Shown in pieces: positions 1 through 8,818 of a DNA stretch of 43,299 nt; the first letter of the stretch is position 1, and each line of letters opens with the position of its first letter. Source of the DNA: Kofleriaceae bacterium (lineage in GTDB: Bacteria > Myxococcota_A > Polyangia > Haliangiales > Haliangiaceae); the NCBI GenBank assembly GCA_024762925.1, contig JANTGM010000045.1, positions 1 to 43,299 on the forward strand, given 5' to 3'. Both the position numbers and the translations under genes were made by a program. The notes beneath the pieces are model-generated. The model made no database searches and had not been told where the DNA came from. It was given only the letters and a program-made list of their open reading frames with translations.

Positions 1-60
1 GGCAAGGAAGGATCTGAGCAACGATGAGCCGAAGGCGTTCAAAGGGCGAAGAACCGAGCC

Positions 61-92
61 AGGGCGTTCTATGCCTCTGGATCCCACACTAG
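61..92 (+). repeat. Left copy of a long-range direct repeat
   Basis: Positions 64-92 are identical to 42234-42262, and 61-92 match with a single mismatch. Looser similarity reaches back to about position 44. The copies have the same orientation and lie 42,170 bp apart. The left copy contains the stop codon of the minus-strand helicase gene. The 60 bases to its left hold no assignable gene. Its nature (att-like site, dispersed repeat or fragment of a duplicated gene) is not resolved. Confidence 0.8.
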
Positions 93-3000
93 TTGAGAGT
101 CTTCGGCGAATGCTTGGCTTTCGCATCAGCCTGGGATTCGCCTTCGGCTTCGGGCTGAGATTTATGCTTAGTCTCAGTTTTTGTCCCGGCCTCGGCTTCG
201 GCTTTCGCTGCCAGATCTTGCGAAGGCTCCAACTCTCGGGTGCTCTCGATTGCTTGAACGAGACTCTCAAGAGCCTTCAGCGGATCGTCCCTCCAGTCCT
301 TCGTCAATAGGTAGGCTACATTCCAGCCAAAGGCTCGCAGCACATCTGATTTGAGGAGGTAGCGCTCCAGCAAGTCGCGGCTCTGGTAGTACGTCGGCGT
401 ATCGAGAAGAATGGCCAGATCGTAGCGGTCGGAAGCCTTCCGACGAATTGCAAGGTCACACCGAAAGTCCGAGTCTCCAACCGAAACGTCGACCTGATAG
501 CCACGTTTTCCGAGTGCCTTTGCCACTTGGTCGCGAACCGAATCGGCAGGAGCTTTGGTCGCTTCTTGTTGCATGTTGCGAGAGAGCGAGGCGAGTACTT
601 GGTTGGCTTCATCAGCGTCGCCCGAAGAGGTTGCGGCGGCGTATCGCAGGTAATTTCGCAGGCAATTCGCTCCATCGTTGTACTCGTTGGTGATGTCGCT
701 GTAGTCGATGGAACTCACAACGGCCATGTGGCACTTGGCTCGCGAGAAGATGACGTTGAGACGCTTCTCTCCGCCACTCTTGTTGATTGGCCCGAAGTTC
801 ATGATCATGCGGCCAGCATGGTTGTAGCCGTAACAAATGCTCAAGATAATGATGTCGCGCTCATCACCTTGCACGTTCTCTAGGTTCTTGATGAAAAGTC
901 CACAGAACTGATCGTCTTCTTCTCGCTCCTGCTCTGCATCCAGCTGTAGCTTGAAGGCCGAGTCCCTCTCACCAAGCCGACTTAGTGCACGCTCGATTTC
1001 GTCCTGTTGCGCCTCGGAGAATGCAACGATGCCGATGGTGGGAGTGCCTTCCTCGGCAAAGAGGCCGCGAACCATGTGCGCGATGTATTCCGCTTCACCT
1101 GCGTTACGACGCTGATGGTACGGACTCTCGTCGAGTCGGTGAAAGCTGATCGGTCGATCGAGCACACTGGCTGCGTTCCCGAACCCATCTTTGAAATTGT
1201 TCGTGCGAATCGCCGAACGCTCGCCGGGAACTGCAACGGTGGGAATGGTGAGTAACTCGCCACCGTAAAAGGAACGATTGCAAAAGCTAATGAGCGCTTC
1301 GCTTCGGCTTCGGTAGTGCCAAGAAAGAAGCGTAGAGCGAAGTGTATTCGCGGAATGCGCCAGAAAGCTGTCGGCGTCGAGTTCGAAGGTCTCAACCTCA
1401 CCTTCAGCATTTTCAACTTCCAACTCGTCTTCGTCGCGAGATTGGCTGCCAAAGAAGTTGGTGGGTGGTAGCTGCTTTTCGTCACCAACAACAATCACCT
1501 GTGGTGCGCGGTAGATTGTCGGTATGGCGTCCTCCAAGGGGATTTGGCTGGCTTCGTCGAAGATGACGACATCGAAGGTCTCAACGAGTGGCAACGTGTC
1601 GGCAACGCTTAGCGGGCTCATGAGCCACACGGGTTTGAGATCGCGAATGATGGCCCCGCTGTCGCCGGCGGAAAGATCGCGAATGGACTTGAAGCGCATC
1701 ACCTTGGCAAACTCCTTCTCCAGCGCACGACGCCCCGCGGCAAGTTCCTTCTTGGTGATTTTCTCTTCAGGGGTGAGCTGAGCGGCAGGGGTTGTGGAAA
1801 GGGCAAGCTTGCTGCGAAACCTATCGCGCGCATCAGAGACGATCTTCTTTGCGTTGTAGTCGAGCCAACGGCTGTACAGACTCTTGAGGGAGCGTTGTTG
1901 CTTGGCGAGCTCTAGCCCATCGAAGTTGGCAAGTGCTCGGTTGTTTCGATAGGTGCGTTCGACCGTTTCAGAACACACCGCAGCCTCGAGCTCGGTCGGG
2001 TCCAAGGAGAGTTCGCGGAGCGCGCGTCTGACAGCAGCCGGTGCGTCGCGCAGAGAGCGCATGACTCCAGCCAATTCGGTGAGCGATTCGATCCCCGCTT
2101 CAAGCGCCACGAGCTCGTTCTCCAGAGCCTGACTGTCAAGGTGGGCATAGTCTTCCAGCACCTCGTCGAGCTCTGCGTGCAAGAGTTCAACTCTATCGCT
2201 GTGAGTTCCAAGATCGGCGATTCGTTCGCGTGCATTCTTGTCGCTGAGGGCAAAGTCTCGAAGCGCTCGCTCGGCACTGCCAAACTCTTTCGAGCTTTCT
2301 TTCAGCTCCTGCAACGCAACTTGCACTGCCTCTAGATCTTCGATGTCGTGGTCGTCCGCAACTGTAGAGCGCGTCTTGTTCACCGCCTCTTGCGCGTCGT
2401 ACTCTGATTGCAGGTTTTGGAGCACTTGCAGCCAGGAGGGCCGAACAGCTGCAGCCGCGAAGTCGAAGCGGGTGCGCAATACCCGGCGAAGACGCCACCA
2501 CGCCGGCAAGAGAAATGCCCAAAACTTGGACTCAAATGACTTGGCCTGGGAGAGCGCAACACTCAGGTCAGAGACCGCAAGCTTGTCTGTCCAGCCGCCT
2601 GTGCGTTGCTGTGCGACTAAGAGTTCTTCTGTTTTATGGCGAAGAAGCTTTAGTCCCGACTGAAATCGCTGGTACGTGTCACTTGCTTCGTCGAGTAACG
2701 CGAGCGCTCGGCCTTGCATGATCGCGCGCATTTTGTGTGCCAATCCAACTTGCGCGAAAACCGTGCCCACCGAAGCATCGCTGCCATCGACAACTGCCAA
2801 CGCCGTCTTTGCCTTGAGCTCACCCAACAGGGGACGCACTCGCTCTAGCGTGTCGGCAACCGTTGACACGGGACGGTCTCCATCGAAGATCTCGGGACGC
2901 AGTAGGCGAGCGGGATGCTCACTGAGCTTTGTGGTCCCCGCGGAGGCTTCTAGCGCTAGGCAGAGTTCTCGTATCGTGTCCAAGCTCTTCTGATACTCAC

Positions 3001-5365
3001 GATCGCTTGGGAGCAGCTCGCGCTCGCGCGCCTCAAGTATCGGGTGCGCTTCGGACAGCTCGATGCAATGACGCAAGACGCTGAGGACATCCCGCTCGGA
3101 GCCGTTCGCTGCTTGCAACATCGCATCGGAGAATCGCGCCAGTGCATCCACCGTCTTTGAGAGCTCGACAACGGGATTGGCTTCCCTATCCGAGCTGTCC
3201 GGATCCCGGAGCCAGCGCTCATAGGTTTTCTTAAGGTCCTGAATGAACGACTTCTTATCGCCTTGAGAATCGTGAATCAGAACACACAGAGGGTCGAGTC
3301 CGCACTGTCGCAGACGGTGATAGACCACATCAATCGCAGCTCGTTTCTCGCACACGAAGAGCACTCGTTTTCCGCGTGCCATGTAGTCGGCAATGAGATT
3401 AGTAATTGTCTGAGATTTCCCCGTTCCCGGTGGGCCTTGAATAATATACGACGCTCCAGTACGTGCGCGCGCGACAGCAGCTTCCTGGGTTGGATCACTT
3501 GGAACAACGGGGTGGCGCTCCTTGAGCGGCCGATCATCAACAAGCTTCTCCACACTTCTGGCTTCGGTGGAGAAGAGCGCGTCAAAGGCTTGGTGCGATG
3601 CTTGCTCTTCCCGAACAAGCGTTGAGTAGTCACGCACAAGAGACATCTTGCGATAGTTGAAGTTTGCGAGCGTTAGAGCGCATAAATCAAATGACCAACG
3701 AAACGGACTCGCCTCTGGATCATCAACGAGCGAGTACATCTTCTTTTCGACTTCGCGAAGTGGCCCGTCGGATATGGGTTGGGCAGACGATAGCTTGGGC
3801 TTGGGGTCTTCGAGCAGTCCGCGATGCGGCGCCGGTGATGGTTTGACTCGCTCATTGAACAGCTGCAGCCCTAATGGTTGGAACTTGTCTCGTTGATAGC
3901 TGTAGTCAAGTTCACCGTAGCGGCGCACTCCTCGGCCAGTAAGACGCACGCGCTTGCGATAAGCTTCAACACGCCTGCGCACTCTTGAGTGAATGAACCG
4001 TATGTGCGGCTTGGCAACTTTCTGCAGTGTAATGCCGGGCTCACTGGCGTGAATTTGCTCTACTAGGACATCAAAGAGCGAGTCAACGCTGCCTTTGGTT
4101 CCAAGATCGACAAATTCGGGCAGGTCGATGTCGTAGAGCTGCTTGAGATGATGTCGCAACGCAGGGTTGACCTCCGCCAGTCCGGAAAGTGGCGTTAGCA
4201 CGTACGAGTCGCGCACACCTTTCTTCTTTGCCAAGTCGACGGGCTGTAGCAAGAGCGGCGAGTTGATACGCTCATCAGCGTTCTCCTTGACGTTGTGCCA
4301 GCGAAGAAAACAAATCACGAGGCGGAGCTGTGAGAAACCGTATTCCGCCCGATCACGCCGCGCTTGCAGTCGGATCTTATCGAGGCTGCCGCCAAGATAG
4401 GGGAGGTCCTCAAAGCGCAGGTAGCGGCCCAATGGAACGGTTTTGAGCGCAGAGAAGTCTTGCGCCGCTTCCCCCTGCCAGGTGAGTAGTTGGTCGGGCT
4501 TGATCGTCTTGTGATCGAGCACGTGCGGTACAGACGACTCGGTGAGATTGAGCGTAGCAGCTGTTGTCTTGAAGTAGATGAGCCGATTGCGCCTAGAGAC
4601 TTCGAATAGGCGGCTGCGTAGGTGGTTTTGAATGACCTTGCGGCGGCCGTATTGATCGGCTTCCACAAACCCTTCGATCTTCGAAAGATCGATTTCCTCT
4701 TTCAGATCTTGCTCGCGGTAGCGCTCCAAGCTCTTCCGAATCGAGTGCAGGTCTTGTGCGCGATCATGACGATTGAGCTCGGTCATGCGCTCGATGGCGT
4801 GCGCAACAACCGGGTGTAGCCGCGAGTTCAGTGAATGCAGGCTGCGTCGATTTTGCACAAAGACTTTGAGATCGTCGTCTTCGGTAAGATCGAGCTGACA
4901 GCCCAAGCTCGCCATCAGCTGACCGAGGCAGAAAATGTCAGTTAGGGCATCGTGATGTTTGAGACCATGCTCCCAAGAGCGGTAGTCGGGCAGGTATACT
5001 GGTCTGTCGATCTTGCTCCCACGGGTTCCAACAGATAGGTCGTCGACCCTTATTCCGTGGTGCCGAGCATCGCTTGTATGACGCTGTTCACCTGCAATGG
5101 CGAATGCCTTGCTCTCCTTTGTTTGGAGCTTTTCGACGGCCTCTCTCGCGTTGCGTGGGTCGGAGGCAGATGCGTTTTCAAACCAGAGTTGCCCACTGGT
5201 CGACCACAGCTCGTCAACACCATCGAGTGGCGCAACTTTACCTTGTGCGTGTAGCTCTTCGATCTGACGCATTAGGGGCAAGACCGCGAGCAGCAAATCA
5301 TCGGTGCCAATGTCTTGCCATTGACCCAGCTGCACCATGAATGGCGTGCGCTCGACTTCACTCAT
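89..5365 (-). CDS. SF1 (Upf1-like) helicase with DUF4011-like region and C-terminal nuclease-like domain
   Basis: A 1758-residue cytoplasmic superfamily 1 nucleic-acid helicase. Residues about 123-215 resemble the C-lobe of a protein kinase (DIFCLG, then a late NRHDRAQDL segment) but no catalytic loop is seen. A DUF4011-like segment starts near 250 (SRRNRLIYF). Walker A GPPGTGKS is at about 644-651, Walker B is DEASQ, and VVGDEKQLPP is the following SF1 motif. The middle is helical and probably coiled coil. Near the C-terminus, FRCDLAI and YDLAILLD resemble the PD-(D/E)XK fold of MTES_1575-type domains, followed by a charged low-complexity tail. The frame is open upstream to 5539, but the ATG at 5365 overlaps the stop of the upstream peptidase gene by ATGA, which favours this start and implies translational coupling. 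A role in defence or nucleic-acid quality control is inferred. Confidence 0.9.
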   Translation of the reverse strand: MSEVERTPFMVQLGQWQDIGTDDLLLAVLPLMRQIEELHAQGKVAPLDGVDELWSTSGQLWFENASASDPRNAREAVEKLQTKESKAFAIAGEQRHTSDARHHGIRVDDLSVGTRGSKIDRPVYLPDYRSWEHGLKHHDALTDIFCLGQLMASLGCQLDLTEDDDLKVFVQNRRSLHSLNSRLHPVVAHAIERMTELNRHDRAQDLHSIRKSLERYREQDLKEEIDLSKIEGFVEADQYGRRKVIQNHLRSRLFEVSRRNRLIYFKTTAATLNLTESSVPHVLDHKTIKPDQLLTWQGEAAQDFSALKTVPLGRYLRFEDLPYLGGSLDKIRLQARRDRAEYGFSQLRLVICFLRWHNVKENADERINSPLLLQPVDLAKKKGVRDSYVLTPLSGLAEVNPALRHHLKQLYDIDLPEFVDLGTKGSVDSLFDVLVEQIHASEPGITLQKVAKPHIRFIHSRVRRRVEAYRKRVRLTGRGVRRYGELDYSYQRDKFQPLGLQLFNERVKPSPAPHRGLLEDPKPKLSSAQPISDGPLREVEKKMYSLVDDPEASPFRWSFDLCALTLANFNYRKMSLVRDYSTLVREEQASHQAFDALFSTEARSVEKLVDDRPLKERHPVVPSDPTQEAAVARARTGASYIIQGPPGTGKSQTITNLIADYMARGKRVLFVCEKRAAIDVVYHRLRQCGLDPLCVLIHDSQGDKKSFIQDLKKTYERWLRDPDSSDREANPVVELSKTVDALARFSDAMLQAANGSERDVLSVLRHCIELSEAHPILEARERELLPSDREYQKSLDTIRELCLALEASAGTTKLSEHPARLLRPEIFDGDRPVSTVADTLERVRPLLGELKAKTALAVVDGSDASVGTVFAQVGLAHKMRAIMQGRALALLDEASDTYQRFQSGLKLLRHKTEELLVAQQRTGGWTDKLAVSDLSVALSQAKSFESKFWAFLLPAWWRLRRVLRTRFDFAAAAVRPSWLQVLQNLQSEYDAQEAVNKTRSTVADDHDIEDLEAVQVALQELKESSKEFGSAERALRDFALSDKNARERIADLGTHSDRVELLHAELDEVLEDYAHLDSQALENELVALEAGIESLTELAGVMRSLRDAPAAVRRALRELSLDPTELEAAVCSETVERTYRNNRALANFDGLELAKQQRSLKSLYSRWLDYNAKKIVSDARDRFRSKLALSTTPAAQLTPEEKITKKELAAGRRALEKEFAKVMRFKSIRDLSAGDSGAIIRDLKPVWLMSPLSVADTLPLVETFDVVIFDEASQIPLEDAIPTIYRAPQVIVVGDEKQLPPTNFFGSQSRDEDELEVENAEGEVETFELDADSFLAHSANTLRSTLLSWHYRSRSEALISFCNRSFYGGELLTIPTVAVPGERSAIRTNNFKDGFGNAASVLDRPISFHRLDESPYHQRRNAGEAEYIAHMVRGLFAEEGTPTIGIVAFSEAQQDEIERALSRLGERDSAFKLQLDAEQEREEDDQFCGLFIKNLENVQGDERDIIILSICYGYNHAGRMIMNFGPINKSGGEKRLNVIFSRAKCHMAVVSSIDYSDITNEYNDGANCLRNYLRYAAATSSGDADEANQVLASLSRNMQQEATKAPADSVRDQVAKALGKRGYQVDVSVGDSDFRCDLAIRRKASDRYDLAILLDTPTYYQSRDLLERYLLKSDVLRAFGWNVAYLLTKDWRDDPLKALESLVQAIESTRELEPSQDLAAKAEAEAGTKTETKHKSQPEAEGESQADAKAKHSPKTLN

Positions 5366-6591
5366 GCTTTCTCCTTGCCCAGTTGAATCTCTTGCGCATC
5401 GATGGCGCGGCCAACAACGTCCCCTGCGCGGGCGGCGAGTGCTTCGAACTTTGCCTTCGTTGCCTTCACTTCTTTTCGATAGACTTGTGAGAAGGCGTCT
5501 CGAAGACCGAGTTCTTCGGAAACGAGAATGGCGTGACAAGCGCCAACCTCGTCGAGATCAGGATCGATAAGGGCGAAGTCGAGCATGAGGTAGGCCAGGT
5601 ACTCTTTGGCGGGCTTGTCGAGTCTTGCGATTGCGTTCGTGAGTTGCTCATCGACCTCGTCCGACGTCTTGTGTGAGCTTCTTTTGTAGTCGGCGAAAAA
5701 GCACTTAGCGTGACCAAGCTGCGCCTCGCTGGTGAATGCAGTGGTGGCGAGCATCGCATCCAGCACGCGCCGAGTTGTGCTTTGCAGATCGCGCTGGTCG
5801 AGAAGGTCCATACAATCGAAGCGCAGTGCTCCTTGCACAAGCTCGGCGATCTTCGAGTCCATGTCTTTGGGGTTGTCGTTAAAAAGTTGAATGGCACGAG
5901 CACGGAGAAAGCTCTCAGGATGGCTCGTTTCCTCCGTGGCCTTGGCCTCCGCCTTCAGAATTTCACCAGCCTGCTCAAGATAGGCCTTGGCATCAACGTG
6001 CGCGAGTCCGGTGGCTACTTTGACAAGGCATCGAATCACCGCATCCACATCGCCTGTGGCCAAGAAGCCTCCGCGATCGGCGTAGATTTCGGTGTAGAGG
6101 CGATGGCGAATGATGCTCTCCACGTGACTTGGCTTGCCCGCAGGGTCGGTAGCGATTGCTGCAAGTAAGCGATCTGTAGTGAAGAACCTGCCATCTTCTT
6201 CGGACCAGAGTTTGTAGTGCGAGAACTCGTGCCCCAGAAGTACTCGAAGTTCTGCATCAGAGAGAGAGCGGAGCACAGGGCCCTGCAGAGCGACATGAAT
6301 CTCACCTGGAATGAAGCACAGGGCGGCGTTCATCATCGTTCCGCCTTCGGCCTGATAGATCGTAATTGGTGCCGAGAGCTCGAGCGCTTCGGCTACGGCA
6401 TCTGCTGCGAGATGCAGGTCCATGTGAGTTGCTCTATCGAGTCGATAGGTTGACTTCAGAAGTTCGAGACGAATGGCGTCGGCGTACTTCGTTCCAAACT
6501 CATCACTTCGAAACCAGTTCCAAAGTCCCGACTCCTCGTCTTCGAGATACGTGCTGATATTGCAGTGGTAGGGCAGTGGACGAAGCGACAT
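5362..6591 (-). CDS. M48-like zinc metallopeptidase, cytosolic
   Basis: A 409-residue predicted gluzincin peptidase. HEFSH at 121-125 is the HExxH zinc and catalytic motif. E168 in EIYAD supplies the third ligand in the M48-type E-x-x-A-D arrangement. No signal peptide or membrane segment is visible, unlike classical HtpX or Ste24 M48 members, so it should act in the cytoplasm. The C-terminal half is helical and unassigned. The stop overlaps the start of the SF1 helicase by 4 bp, so the two form one transcription and translation unit, and the peptidase is made first. The substrate is unknown; a regulatory cut in the partner helicase or in a cellular protein is inference. The gene is divergent from the SRPBCC gene. 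Confidence 0.85.
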   Translation of the reverse strand: MSLRPLPYHCNISTYLEDEESGLWNWFRSDEFGTKYADAIRLELLKSTYRLDRATHMDLHLAADAVAEALELSAPITIYQAEGGTMMNAALCFIPGEIHVALQGPVLRSLSDAELRVLLGHEFSHYKLWSEEDGRFFTTDRLLAAIATDPAGKPSHVESIIRHRLYTEIYADRGGFLATGDVDAVIRCLVKVATGLAHVDAKAYLEQAGEILKAEAKATEETSHPESFLRARAIQLFNDNPKDMDSKIAELVQGALRFDCMDLLDQRDLQSTTRRVLDAMLATTAFTSEAQLGHAKCFFADYKRSSHKTSDEVDEQLTNAIARLDKPAKEYLAYLMLDFALIDPDLDEVGACHAILVSEELGLRDAFSQVYRKEVKATKAKFEALAARAGDVVGRAIDAQEIQLGKEKA

Positions 6592-6783
6592 GGGAAGGGA
6601 ATCCTACAGCGATCAACTTGGGATGGGTGGGATCGTCTACCTCAGAATCGAGAGTCCTTGCGATTGGCCACGTCGCATGCTCTCAAGAGACAATTCGGCC
6701 TACTTTGCAGCATGTGAGGTCGCTGGCTTGGCGAGCCTGCTGGCATGTTGAGCAACAGAAGGCGCTTTGCTAGCGTCCTGGTC

Positions 6784-7704
6784 ATGCCCAAGTTCCAGGT
6801 AGAAGAGTGCATCATGATCGATGCCGAGCTATCGCAAATTCGGAAAATCGTGCGGGACTTCAAGCAGTGGGAACCTTGGTCGCCATGGCTTTCCGCCGAA
6901 CCTGATTGCGCGCTGAGCTATGCAGAGGACGGTAAGAGCTACTCCTGGGACGGAACGATCATCGGTAGCGGAACATTGGAGCTGCTCAGAGAAGAAGATG
7001 CGGCGTTGTGGTGTCGCATCACATTTCACAAGCCTTGGAAGTCGCAAAGCGAAGTGGATTTTCAGTTTGAAAGTACTGGTGCCGGCACAAAGGTCTGCTG
7101 GCGCATGAATGGCTCGTTGCCGTTCTTCATGTTCTTCATGAAGAAGATGATGTCGGCTTGGATTGGTTCCGACTACCGTCGCGGCCTCGCGAAACTGAAA
7201 GACTACGTCGAGACCGGCACGGTGCCATCGCAGAACGAGTTTCCCGGTTTGGGCGAAGGAGTTGTTACTGCATATATTGGTTTACGCCAGAAGGTCGAGC
7301 TTGAAGACATGAAGTCCACCATGTCGGAGCAGTACAACCGTCTGCACGAGTGGTTTACCGAAAACAAATTGGAGGCTGCTGGCGCGCCCATGGCCATCTA
7401 TCACAAGATGAGCATGGTCGATTCGTTGGTTGATTACACAGCAGCGATTCCAGTTGCGAAGATTCCCGACGGTGTTACAAACCAGTTTGTTTGCGGAGAG
7501 CTAGACGCCCCACGGACCTTCAAGGTCGTACACAAAGGTGCCTATCGCCATCTTGGGAGTGCGTGGTCAGCGGCCATGATGCACCAGCGCAGCAAGCGCT
7601 TTCGCAAGAACAAAAACTGCGATCCGTTTGAGGTCTATCAAACCGATCCGCATGTGACGCCAGCCGAGGATCTCATCACAGAGATTCATCTGCCGGCGCG
7701 CTAG
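6784..7704 (+). CDS. SRPBCC - GyrI-like effector-binding fusion protein
   Basis: A 306-residue soluble protein. The first ~150 residues fit the SRPBCC (polyketide cyclase/START-like) fold, opening with KFQVEECIMID and DFKQWEPWSPW, which is the usual beginning of this family. The rest matches the GyrI-like or AraC-effector-binding domain, ending in the typical VYQTDPHVTPAEDLITEI motif. Such fusions are common and presumably bind small hydrophobic ligands; the ligand is unknown. The frame is open to an ATG at 6745, but the family start aligns with the ATG at 6784. No strong ribosome-binding site precedes either. It is monocistronic and converges on the epimerase gene. Confidence 0.85.
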   Translation: MPKFQVEECIMIDAELSQIRKIVRDFKQWEPWSPWLSAEPDCALSYAEDGKSYSWDGTIIGSGTLELLREEDAALWCRITFHKPWKSQSEVDFQFESTGAGTKVCWRMNGSLPFFMFFMKKMMSAWIGSDYRRGLAKLKDYVETGTVPSQNEFPGLGEGVVTAYIGLRQKVELEDMKSTMSEQYNRLHEWFTENKLEAAGAPMAIYHKMSMVDSLVDYTAAIPVAKIPDGVTNQFVCGELDAPRTFKVVHKGAYRHLGSAWSAAMMHQRSKRFRKNKNCDPFEVYQTDPHVTPAEDLITEIHLPAR

Positions 7705-7716
7705 AGCAAGACGACG

Positions 7717-8760
7717 CTACACCAGGTTGTTCTCAATCAGGCTGTCGGCTGTGCTAACAACCATCTCTCGCAGGCTTCGATGCGCATATCCTAAGAGTTC
7801 TTCTGCATTCTTGCTGGAGACGTTGGTCGGCATGCCCAATTCGGGGACTATAAGGGCTACTGTCTTGTCAAATCGGGCGACGAAACGCAGAAGGATGTTT
7901 GGCAACCGCATCGTTGGGATTCGATAGCCACGAGGTCCATACTCGCTGCGAAGCACTAGAGCGATGTCGCGCATAGATGTGCTTTCACCGGCCAGTATGA
8001 AACGTTTTCCATTGGCCTCAGGCAACTCCATGGCCGCGACGTGTGCCGCCGCGACGTCTCGAACGTCGGTGAGTGCAATGTTGATCTGTGGACAACCTGG
8101 AATCTCTTTGCGGAGGAGCTTACCGACGAATTCGGCTGATATGCTGTAGTCGGGGATAAGGGTCGGGCCAAGAACAACGCCGGGATTCATCGCGACAAGT
8201 TGCATTGGGGTGTCGAGCGATTCCAGAACGTCCCAGGCCGCGCGTTCAGCCAAGGTCTTGCTCTTCTCGTAGGCGCCCATGGAGCGGGAAAGATCTGACC
8301 AGTCGTTTTCATCGTAGACCCGGCCAGGAGGTCGCTTGTGGCCAGAAGTCACAGCGGCTAGAGAAGAGGTGAGAACAACTCGCTCAACACCGGCGGATGA
8401 TGCGGCTCGCAGAACACGCAGAGCTCCCTCCCGGGCTGGTGTGATGAGCTCCATTTCGTTCTTCGGAGGGCCGTTGGGCAGGGGCGAGGCAATGTGCATT
8501 ACATAGCGTGCGCCTTCGACTGCCGCGTCCCAACCGTCATCTGCGAGTAAGTTAGCTTCAACAAATTCAAGGCGACCTTCAACGTCGACGACGTTGGCCA
8601 AACCCGCTTCAATTTCTTCCCGGCGCTTGAAGCTTCGCACCGTTCCTCGCACTCGGTACCCTTTCTTGAGGAGTTCGTGAATGCAGTGAGTTGCGATGAA
8701 ACCACTTGAGCCCGTAACAGTGACTAGGGATTCTTCTGGAGGTATCGCAGTCATGGCCAT
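7717..8760 (-). CDS. NAD(P)-dependent epimerase / dihydroflavonol reductase-like enzyme
   Basis: A 347-residue extended short-chain dehydrogenase. The Rossmann nucleotide-binding motif TGSSGFIATH lies near residues 16-25. VRGTVRS follows the second strand and suggests NADP preference. The YEKSK segment carries the Y-x-x-x-K catalytic pair. The overall pattern (PNGPPKNEMELITPAREG, then VVLTSSLAAV) is that of the dihydroflavonol-4-reductase/cinnamoyl-CoA reductase-like group, whose bacterial members act on diverse carbonyl substrates. The substrate cannot be stated. The start ATG at 8760 is followed by another ATG two codons later, and either could be used. The gene lies downstream of, and on the same strand as, the Ser/Thr kinase, 58 bp away. 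Confidence 0.9.
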   Translation of the reverse strand: MAMTAIPPEESLVTVTGSSGFIATHCIHELLKKGYRVRGTVRSFKRREEIEAGLANVVDVEGRLEFVEANLLADDGWDAAVEGARYVMHIASPLPNGPPKNEMELITPAREGALRVLRAASSAGVERVVLTSSLAAVTSGHKRPPGRVYDENDWSDLSRSMGAYEKSKTLAERAAWDVLESLDTPMQLVAMNPGVVLGPTLIPDYSISAEFVGKLLRKEIPGCPQINIALTDVRDVAAAHVAAMELPEANGKRFILAGESTSMRDIALVLRSEYGPRGYRIPTMRLPNILLRFVARFDKTVALIVPELGMPTNVSSKNAEELLGYAHRSLREMVVSTADSLIENNLV

Positions 8761-8818
8761 TGCCCAACCGCTCTCACGAACTCACGCACCGCATTGCGAA
8801 GCTCAAGGGCAGAGGACT

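Noticed and set aside
5366-5539. Longer start for the helicase gene at 5539
   Set aside because: It would overlap the peptidase gene by 178 bp and add an arginine-rich stretch unlike a protein N-terminus; the ATGA overlap at 5362-5365 is far more plausible.
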